Below are positions 1 through 33,800 of a stretch of 64,000 nt of DNA, piece by piece. A program made the translations under genes and the position numbers. The stretch lies in assembly GCF_031877795.1 (NCBI RefSeq), contig NC_133933.1, positions 26,130,029-26,194,028 on the forward strand. The letters run 5' to 3'. Position 1 is the first letter of the stretch. Every line of letters starts with the position of its first letter. The notes below the pieces were generated by a model. The model had not been told where the DNA came from. It searched no databases and worked only from the letters and a program-made list of their open reading frames with translations. Origin of the DNA: Strix aluco. Lineage: Eukaryota; Chordata; Aves; Strigiformes; Strigidae.

Positions 1-106
1 GCTACGAGACAGCTGTTTAGAGAAAAACACGCCACAAGACAGTTGAAGGATCTGGTAGTGAAAAACTGTAACTAGTAATTCAAAGAAACTCAAGTTTGAG
101 ACTTAC

Positions 107-23539
<23,433 letters not shown>

Positions 23540-23749
23540 CCTCCCGGGCTCCCCGCGCCGCGCGCTGCGGCAGCGCTTCCGCCTGCGCCACGGGAAGCGG
23601 CGCGGCGGCGACGGGCCGCGGGAAGGGCCGCGCCGCGCAGCAACGCGCGTTTCTCTCCCCTCCGCGGAGGCCTCCCGGCGGGCCGGGGGAGCGCCACAGA
23701 CCTCCCCGGAGCCGCGGGGATTTGGGGCGTTTCGAGCTAATTTTGTAAA

Positions 23750-24094
23750 GGCGGTGGGCGCCCCCCTGACGCGATCGGGGCGAGTTCTGGGAAGCTCGGG
23801 AGAAGGGGCCGGCGCAGAGGCCGCGGGGCGGGCGGCGCCTGCAGAGGCGGCGGGGCGGTGCGGGCAGGGAGCTCCCGGCGGCAGCGAGGGCTGGCCGGCG
23901 GCGCTTGGACTTCGGCTTGGGTTACTTCATCGCCTGGCGAGGGGACCTGGAGGAAGGGTTGCCGGCCCGCTCCGAGCGCCCCGCACGCTTCTGGTGCGCG
24001 GCGACGGGCGGAGAGGGAGGGGGGGAGAAACCCTCGGTCGCCGGAGGAGCGTAAGGGAGGCTGCCGAGCTCCGGGGCAAGCGAGGCTGGAGACG
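23750..24094 (+). other. BPNT1: Putative BPNT1 noncoding first exon
   Basis: GACG|GTGAGT at 24091-24100 is a strong plus-strand splice donor at the edge of the CpG island. The first BPNT1 coding exon (27737) has an acceptor just upstream and so needs a 5' exon. The left boundary is a guess. The GC-rich open frames over this stretch are composition artefacts. Confidence 0.45.
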
Positions 24095-27000
24095 GTGAGT
24101 TAACTGTGGGACAGCAGGGAGAGCTTCTGCTGTCAGCTACGGCCACCTCTGTAACGTTATGCGGTGCTCGGCGGAACGCGTTAAGAGATTAAATGCATTA
24201 CTGTTCAGTAACACGGGCTGGGCTGCGCTGCACGGCTGGAATCCTGATGACAAGAAAATCAGGAACAGGCACTTTTTTGTGGTTTTGTTTTGGTTTTTTG
24301 GTTGGTTTTGTTTGGTTGTTTTTTTTTTTTTTTACTGCAAACTCAAAAAAGGCCTCAAAGCACGTCGGTGAAATGAGGTAGCGCAGCTCTTCCCCACTGG
24401 AAGTCTGCAGGTGAAGAGCAGTGCGAGCCAGGCATTCCCACTTCGGGTCCTAACCTGCTTCGGATGGGTAAATACTGTTTCCTTGCGCTATGTAGAATGA
24501 AAAGTTTATCTTTTACTAGATGTGAGCCAGAGTTTATTGTAAAGAAATAGCGAGCTCTAGTCACTTGGGTTTTGAAGAGTTAAGAGGAAGAAAGTCATAG
24601 GTTAGCACTTGCGTTTGAAGGCGTGCTGCGGGGGATGTCCATTTTGTCCTTTCATCAGATGATACTGTAACTGTGGAAAATGGGTGTTTGCAGAAGACAC
24701 ACTGTGACAGCAACATCAACAAATCCTTCGTACTTGTTTTGGTAAATTGATTGTAGCCATCCTGTAATAGTTAAATATTTCAAAGTTAAAATGCATAACA
24801 AGAACTGGAGAACTCATTTATTTTAGTAGGTATCAGAGCAAACTGATTTGTCAAGTTGAAAGCATATTCAACAATTTGGTTGCTAGGCTAGGAGAAAGGA
24901 TGGATGGATGGTCTTTGGAGGACAAGGTATGTTTTGAAAATAATATGCAAATTTAAATTGAGGGATAGTTGTTTTGCCATCTTTGTAAACCGTACAGTTT
25001 TGTAAGAGTCAAACTTGTTTGTCCAAAGCAAGCAATATATTCTTGAATGTACTGTGTAAGTATACATTAGACATTGCCCTCATCAGAAAGAATGTGCCAT
25101 AAACTTGTAAATAAACTAAGTAATTTGTGATCAAAACGTTACACAGATGAGAAACTTATGGCCAACTAGCACACACACTTATCTAACCAAAAAAGGTCCA
25201 ACACACCAGAAAATGTGCCACACAGGAGATGCAGCCCTGTAAAAATTTAAGGCACCTTGTTCAGTAATAACATATTTTACAATTCATTAGTTAGTTCTAT
25301 ATTGGGGAGGAGGGGGTGTTGAATGTCCCATTTCAGTTTCTCTTAAAAATCTTGGTTTTCCTAAGAAAATTTTATGGTTTATTTAGAGACTTCAGGTACA
25401 GGTTCACTACAGAAAGAAAGTATACTTGTTTGTCTTAAGAATGTCCAAGAAAAATGTGCCCAAGAAGCACCTTGGGTTAAGATTCAAGAATCTAAGATAG
25501 TATTTCTGTTGCGTTTTCTGAGTGCTTTGAAACTTTATGCAAACGTTTAATAAATCAAGCCTTTAAAACAGTTAAGTTTAACCTTATTTTATGAAGCAGA
25601 AGAAAATGTAAAGTAAAAGTCAAATGAAGAATGAGAAGCTAAGCATAAAATTTTCATTTTCTGGGCTCAATTCTTTAACCCAAAGTTCCTATCTTAATAT
25701 GCTGCTGTTTTTACTCTCTTTAAAGTGCTTATATTCCAGATGTTCTCAGTATTGGAATGAACTACATTCAATTTTCCTTCCTGTTAACTTGTTTCACATG
25801 ATGGCACATACTTAAAATAGTATCTGTCTTTCCATGCTCTTAAGAGCTGTTTTTTGCCACAGGTAGCATTTCCAAAATTTCCTCTGTAACCATTGTTACC
25901 ACTCCAAGATAGCTCACATGTGCTCTTTGGGTGTGGACCTTCGCTATTTTACAGCACTCCAGGGCACTTTGCTCCCATCCATGAGCAATAAATAATAATT
26001 AACAGTAGCCGCTGCGCTTTTTGAATGTACTTATACAATCAGTCTACTCTTTCATCTTCAGGGATCTTCTGACTTTTGAGATACTCATACAGTGCTTCTA
26101 AAATGCTGAAAAGTTTCTTCACCAGCTAAATCCGGGATTTTGATACCTCTAACGTTGTATTTTGCCTCTGCTGTAAACAGACGTGAACTTGAGGCCATAT
26201 CAATATCATCTACAGTAGCTAGCCTTATCACCTCATTATATTACACTTATATCCACACGAGTAGATTTCTCAAGCAAGAAGGGAAAGGTGTTGTATAACG
26301 ACCTCCTGCCCCTTATGCAATACTCGCTGCAATTGCTGCCGGTGCTGATTGTGAGGGAAGCCCAATATATCGTCTTCTGTGGGGTGGGTAAGGAGTGTCC
26401 TGGCTGCGGCCGGGAGAGGGTTAATGTTCTGGAGCTGGGAGGGGGCACAGCCGGAGTGCCGGGCCCGGATTGGCCACTGGAGCAGTCCATCTCGTGTGAC
26501 GTTCTGCGGGGTAGCTAAGGGAGGCGGGCTCTCGCTCCCTCCCGCCCTGCGGTGGCGGGGTCTCCGCTCGGTGGGGTCGGTCAGCGGGGTGAGCAGCCCC
26601 GGTCTGCGTTACCATTTGGGCTTTCCGTTGCTGTTTTATTACCATCACTAAATTGTTGTCGTCTTCTTTATTTATTTTAACCCACGAGCTGTCCCCGTGT
26701 TCCTCCAGTCTCACCGGCGCTCAGCGGGCGGTGCCCGGCTGCCGGCAGAGTTCAGACCACGACAGGATTTACTCCGTATTTCTTCCAGCTCTGTGCTCAA
26801 GTCTTTATGTTTGGAAGCACGTCACACGTGTGAGCCCAACCCAGACACCATGAAAACGACACAGATAGAAAAAAACCTGACAGGAAAACACAAAAAGCAA
26901 TTAGCTCGGCATTTTAAAGCGTACAGCGTGGTTACCAATCCCGCCTCCTCCCGAGGTGGAGGAAAGCTGGGGGGAACGGGTGGTTGCTGGCCTCTTGCAA

Positions 27001-27736
27001 GGGCGATAGCTATTCCATTTGGGAGCCCAAGGCACAGTGAATCACACTGGTGTGTGCTGGGGAACAGACGCAGATGAGAGGAGGAAGAAAGATGTAGTAG
27101 ATTTCCTTAAAGAAATCAAGAGAAGTTAAATACGGAAGGGATGGTAAAATTTACATGAATGGGCTTTTGCATAGGAGTGCAGTGTTTGTATATCATTGGT
27201 CTGGTTTGTGTCCACGATTAGGCCATCTACAAAAGCCTATTTTATATTTAAACAAATAAAAACATTAAGTAAAGTTGCTCTTGTCATCCTGTCTGGTAGC
27301 CTTGTACTTGAGTCTGGCCACAAACCAACTCTGTAGGTTCAGATCTGAAAAAATGAACTTATGTTCAAAATGTACAAAAAATGAGTACCGTGTGTAGACT
27401 ACACTTCTTAACTTTTACGCTAAAGCGTTTCTGCTGCTGCTGTTGTCGTTCTTTAATGCCAGGTTTTATTTTAGTGAGGAGAACTAGGTTCACTGTCAAA
27501 GAGCATGGATATTTGAAAAACCTTGTGTAAAATAGCTTTATATCCCTGTGTTTGCTAGCTGTATTAAAAAAGTCAGAGCTCACTTCATTACTACCCACTG
27601 GCAGTAACCCACTTTCCCCTTCCTATTCAGTTTAAACTGTATCTGTTTGGAATGTTACGTAAAATATTTTTCTTCTTGTCTTCCCTTGAAGAGAGACATG
27701 TACAAGTTCACTTTTTGTTTCTTTTCAGCATTCAGC
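24095..27736 (+). other. BPNT1 intron 1
   Basis: Mostly AT-rich, with a G/T-rich run ending in 15 T at about 24275-24333 and a GC-rich solo LTR at 26396-26764. No coding sequence recognised outside these. Confidence 0.7.
26396..26764 (+). mobile_element. Solo LTR of an avian endogenous retrovirus
   Basis: Starts TGTCCTGGCTGCGGCC and GGGAGAGGGTTAATGTTC, has TTTTAACCCACGAGC in the middle, and ends CCACGACA. This is the layout of a widespread avian LTR type, with TG...CA ends and about 369 bases. No internal retroviral genes adjoin it, so it is a solo LTR. CpG density is high (GGGAGGCGGGC, GCGGTGGCGGGG), and an inverted CCAAT box (ATTGG at 26469) and TGACG at 26499 could give promoter activity. 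Flanking target duplications are not clear (AGGAG versus GGATT). Confidence 0.75.
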
Positions 27737-27853
27737 ATGGCTTCTCCAGCTCTACTCATGCGTGTGGTCGCCTCTGCATATTCTGTTGCGGAAAAAGCTG
27801 CAACAATTGTTCGAAATGTAATGGCTGCAGGAGATCTGGGGATAGTGGAGAAG
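27737..27853 (+). CDS. BPNT1: BPNT1 exon 2, first coding exon (residues 1-39)
   Basis: Reads [20 protein letters not shown] and ends GDLGIVEK. The acceptor is TTTTCAG at 27728 or the second CAG at 27735; both lie upstream of the ATG. Donor AAG|GTATTA, phase 0. The open frame running on past 27853 is intron. Confidence 0.94.
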
Positions 27854-30800
27854 GTATTACTTTTACTTTGTTCCAATTTAATTTCTCTTATTAATGCTGA
27901 GTTAAATACAGGTAAAAGTGGTACTTTTGAAGATCAGCAACTGGGGAAGGAAATACAGTCCTCAGCTCTCTGATACAAGAACTATTCCTTATTAAAGGAT
28001 TAAAAGTGCACTGGAGAAGTGTCTTTTAACCGGTATTTCTACAGAATGTTTAGACACTTAAAAGAAACATACCATAATTTTGTCCTAATTCCCCTCACAA
28101 AATACAAGCTTTGGATAGCATGTCAGAATTAATAAGTCTTTCCCATTAACTTCCATACCTATATTCTAACATCTGTAGTAGATCTTAACGTACTGTGCCC
28201 TTGATGAATTTCGGACTAGGATAAATCAGTGTTTAGTTTCTTAAAACAAAAATAATCTTAGATTTTACTGTAAATCACAGGCTTCACAATAAATGTGGAG
28301 CTTCAAATTTAATTCTAAATAGAAAACAGAAATGAAATTACAATCATCTGCATGAAGTTCTTAATTTGCTGTGAATTAGTAAACTGCCAGGATCTGCCAG
28401 ATCAGCCAGGATCTTTCTTTTGACTACAGTACTAGAATTGGTGGAATTAACTTCTAAACTTAATTCTAGCTTTACAGGTATGTCACAATATTACGGACTA
28501 CATAATATTATTTTTGGTCTTTACATTGAAGTAATTGCTGGTATTTACATTTTTCTGATAGTAAGCACTTTCAGCCAGTTATGAAGAAAAGCCTGATCCT
28601 GTATTTTATTGTCAGTTCAGATAGTAGATGCAAAAGGAAAGTTGCTTTTTTCCCCATTTGGCCAGTTATATTCACCACTACAAAAACATCTGCAAGTTTT
28701 TTCTTATTCCCCTTTTTTTTTTTTTCCTAAGCAATTAAAATGAGGTTTATGGGGGAGAGAATTAAAAAAACCCTGGATAGTAATGATCTGTGTTTTCAAA
28801 AGTACTTAAATTCACAGCAGGATTCTCAGACACATGTAAGTAGAATATATTCTCCCACATAACCTGCTTTTAGGTTTTTGGAAAAACCAAAGCAGCTGCA
28901 CTATAAGAAAGCCTTAAAATACTTGCATCCAGAGGTACAAAGGAAGCACTGTCTGTACTTTGATTGATTGATCAGTTATTTTTAAATGCATAAACAACTT
29001 TAATTAGGCTTATTTTTTAAGAGTCCAGCAAGGTTAAGGTAGTTTTAACTAAAACTAAATGCTGGCTTTTATCCATTTAATTCAGTTTCACTTTAGAAAA
29101 AATGCACGTGTGTTAATATTATTTCCCAGTAAATCAGAAATGCATTGCTCAATCATTTTCTAATATAATAAAACAAGCAAATGAACACATTTTAAGCTCT
29201 GTAACCAATTACATAAATAATTGTAAATACAGTGTAACAAAAATGATCAAAAGTAACAAGTGATTTTGGTTCTAAATAAGAATGGTTATACTTTTTTTTT
29301 TTTTTAAATGAATACTACAAACGCACAAAATCAGATCGAAAGCAATGACCAACAGAGGATGTTTCTGTTTGAGGGACTAGCAATCTCAGGATTCCTGCAA
29401 GCTTGTCAGAGGTGGCTGGTGAAGAAAGAGGAAGAATGAAAGAGAGACAGCCTCTATGTGCCTCTGCTTTACAGTCTGGAGGGAAAAGATGCACAAGAAC
29501 AGAAAGTGCTGCTTCTCATCATTCATCCTCTTTCTGCACATCAAACATCAAGACCAATTCCAACTGACGTTACTGAAAGCCACAGAAAAGCTTGGAAGAC
29601 AACATTTTGCCTCTTCCCTCAACATACTGACCTCCCATCCATTTATCTAGATGAGGAAAAATAGTTCAAGGATGCTTGAATTTTTAGCTAGCTCCTCTCC
29701 TTCCTCCCTTGATGTCCAGAGATTTCTTTACCCCAGTCAGCTCTAAGCTCTCCACCTATATTGCTTCTCCTTGTAGCATTTTTACTTTTTTTTCCTGAAT
29801 TGGTAGGTAGACATTTTGCCCAGCCATTCTTACATTATTGATGACTGTTTTGAAGAGCTACGTTATACTGTTGTATTAGGTTGGTGTCCTGGAACAAAGG
29901 ACATTTTCTGCAATAACTTGATCTTTCTGAGTCTAAACTTGGTACCACATTTATTAGGGGATGAGAGGGAAACTTCAAACATCAAGTTTCAGATAAATAG
30001 GCAATTAGATACGGGACAGACTAGGTTTTTGAGCATGCAGAAATAATGCAGAACCCATTACAAGATTCTAAGCAGAATAGTTTATTCCTATGGCTAATTT
30101 CTGTAGGATAAAACAATTTTTGTGTTGTCACCAAATAAGATACAAGCAGATAAAATTTTTGATTCAGCTAAGATGCAAATCCTTGGATGAACTGGCTTTC
30201 TTAATTCCTGTGCTAACAACAGAAGTATTTCTTACTGGGATTCTGTCTCTGGACCTAAAGGGCTCCTCCACTCATAGATAGATGAAGATTAAGGCAAGAA
30301 ACTATTAATAAATTGCCCACTTCCACTGTATAGCAAGTTATTAATGTTTAAGAAGAAATTACTGTAACCCATCTGGCATGTTTGGCTACACTGCATCTTT
30401 TGGGAAGGCTTTCAGTCATTGTTTCGTGTCATCTTGAGACACCAAATCCACTATTGCCTCTCTGGTATTTTTGCTGTCAAAAATGTATGGGTGTTACTGT
30501 CCCGTTCAATTTTACTGGTTAGCTTCTGGCCCTTCTTGGTCTTTCTCTGCTAGACTAAGGAACTGCTCACTGTTTAGAAGTTTATACATCATAATTGTTT
30601 CCATTATTATTTTTTTAAACAAGACAGATTAATTGGATCTTTAAATCACCTTCCCTGTATTTCTCCTGTTTCCTAATATGCCATGTCTCTCCAATGAGCC
30701 TTAAAATATTTTTTCCTGTAAACATCTTAATTTTTGCTTTTTCCTCTTCTTGTATTATATCTGGGTTCATACTTGTATTAATTTATTCTGTACATAGTGT

Positions 30801-33800
30801 AGTATTTGCACAAATACATACTCAGTACAATTGCACCAGTGCATGAGAAGAACACAGCATGTAAATATTGTTCTAATACCATACCAGTCTACCTCAGCTC
30901 TGGGGTGTACAGGGAAACTCTGCTTCTTTCAGTTTTTAGACTGCCTCTCAAGATCACCTACTAGGTTGATGATTTATCCAGTTAGACTTCTTTTTCATTA
31001 CAAGGTAGATATTCAGAGTGACATATGGGCCATTGTACTGGTGGTGGTGGAGTTTTTTTGAAATACACAAATTCCCATCCATCCTTTGACAGACTGGAGC
31101 CAATGACTTGCAGACCAAAGCTGACCGACTGGTACAAATGAGCATTTGTGCTTCCCTGGCACGGAAGTTTCCCAAGGTGACAATCATAGGAGAAGAAGTA
31201 AGTAACTAGTTTGTTTCATACTAACAATTTATCTTGCAGTAACTTGCAGCGGAATTTGCTTTGGCAGGTTTTACAAAATCATGTGGGCTTTTTTATTAAA
31301 AAAAAAAAAAGTATTTCCAGCCCATTTCATTTTTCCATTGCATTAGCTCTGTCAAGTAAGCTGCAAGCAAATCCACAGTTCTAAGGCAAATTGAGGTGAG
31401 TCCAACACCTTTGTCTAACAATTCTGATAATCCTTTTGTTAGGAACTCCCTACTGATGAGGTAACTGAGGAATTAATTGAAGATGGCCACTGTGAAGAAA
31501 TACTAAAGAAAACTTGTCCTGCTCAGTACACGGGAATTAAAGAGGAAGAGGTAATGTGGTAATGTTATACATATGTCTTCATATTTTACACTATATATTA
31601 CTTACTGATTTTAGCTAAGAATGTATTAAGAAGAAAGGTTATTTCAGTGTTGCCAGTTTTTCTTTTTGATTTGAAAACTGAAATGTAGTCATGAGAATCG
31701 CACCTCCAGAGCTGGAAATGGTGCCTATCCCCGTGTGCAATGATGGGAAATGGAAATCTGCGTCTTAAAACTTGTGATTCAAATTAATTTGGAAGGAATC
31801 TGCTTTAGACATAAGTAATTTCCATGTTCAGTTTAAGCCTTCATATCTCTGTTAAGATATTTGCTGAGAAGATCCAGTCAGTTTTTAAGCCTTTTTTGTG
31901 TAAGATACAATTGTAGGCTTCAGTCATATCATAATGTTAAAAATGTGAATCTCTTTATTTCCTTACTGCCATAAAGAAATAAAAGCACTAAAATAAAATA
32001 TATACTCTGCATGGTAATTTACATGATTTGTATTTGTTAATTTGCCTTATTTTTTTATTTTCAAAGCTTGTAATATGGGTTGATCCCTTGGATGGAACTA
32101 AGGAGTACACTGAAGGTTGGCTTCTCTTTTAATTCTGCTGATTCAAAAAAATTATAGCAGTGTAATAAAGCAGCATGTACGTGTAGGTAGTGTTACGATA
32201 GAAGTTACATACGATGTTGTTTCATAAGGCTGATGTTGTTTCTGTACTTTTTGAGTTCTATGGATTTTTTTAATCATTCCATTCAGTTCTAACCAGTATT
32301 GAATATTCCTGATGGACTACTGAGAGCCCACCAGTTTTTATCATTTCAGGGAGCAAAGGGCTGCCCTTGATTGCTGGCAGGTTGTCTTAAGCTTTTAGTC
32401 AAACTTACAATTTTGCATATACTTTGAATTGAGGGACTAAATCTCCCATTTGCACAGGAATATGCTCAATTATATTTACATCCTTCTCTTCAAACAACCC
32501 AAATACCACACCTGTATTTGTAGCCCTTTCAAAATAAAACATCTCCCTGCAAATCATAATTCTTCAGTTGTGGGAATAAACTCTTTTCAGCAAAGCCTAA
32601 TTTGTGTCCATAGAAAAAGACCCTAAAATGAAGGAAAAAAAAAACCCTCCAAAACCAATATGCTGAAACCTCACTTTAGACTCCTGCTACATCTTTTAGG
32701 CAGATATTTTTTTCCCGTTTTCAGGGAAAGAGATGTACAACTGTCGACAAATTGCTAGTTTTGAATATCAGTAAAGAATCCACACCACAGTTACAGAAGA
32801 ATGTCATCGTATACTGCTATTTAGTTGTATCTTTAAATTTCTTTCTCATTATTTGTTAATTATAACATAGTTCTATTAAGAGAATTCTATCTGGGACACT
32901 TTTTTTCAGACTTCAAGGCTAAATGACTAAAAATATTATATCAACCAACCTATTAACACCTGAAAATCCTGATTAGTGTTTGCATTTTTAAGATACCACC
33001 CTGCATATCGATTTGTGGACTTCTATTGAGGGTTGATCTTTTTATATATATACTTCCCCTTTTTCAAGGATAACTACATTAATATTATTTCTGTACAGGT
33101 CTCCTTGACCACGTAACAGTTCTTATTGGAATTGCTTATGGAGGCAAAGCAATAGCAGGAGTTATTAACCAGCCATATTACAACTATGAGGTATTCAATG
33201 CATTGAGTTGTTTAAAAGCATTAGGTGATTTCTAACTGTCACTCCTAAGCCATTTCTGGTTAGCACACTTTGAACTGAAAAGCAGTGTGCAGTGGAGTTA
33301 ATGTTGTAGTATAAGGTGGTGTTGTTTTTATTAAATATGCACAATTTTGAATGTTGGTTTCCAGGAACTGAATCTCAGGCATCTACTAACAGCCATACTG
33401 AATCCTGAGGCTTGTGTAATACACTAATACAGTATATATATAATATATACTGTACATATTACTACAGTACATATAAAGTACATACTGTAAACCAAGTACA
33501 GATCGGTGTTTTTGCGGTCTTTGCTAGAAATTCTTTACTAAATCCATGCAATAGCTGCATTTGGGATGTGTGGTAACTGCCATAAATCTGCAGCCCTAAG
33601 TAAACCAAGCATACCTGTCCCTGACAGCTGGGTTAGAGCGTATCAGGCCAGGTTTCAGGTGTAAGTCTGGATGTCCAATCTACAGGCATTTACGCATGTT
33701 TGGAGATTATCAGTATTATCTGTGAGGGGGGGGAAAAAGCTCATGATGCAGTCTGATTAATTAAACTTACTAGAATTTAAAGAAAAAGCTCTTGAGCTGA

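Noticed and set aside
26379-27077. Open frames near 26.4-27.1 kb as a BPNT1 alternative coding exon
   Set aside because: They overlap or adjoin the solo LTR and have no protein resemblance; BPNT1 needs no extra N-terminus.
29456-30281. Several short plus-strand frames in BPNT1 intron 2
   Set aside because: Short, overlapping in different frames, no recognised domain, and not needed for BPNT1.
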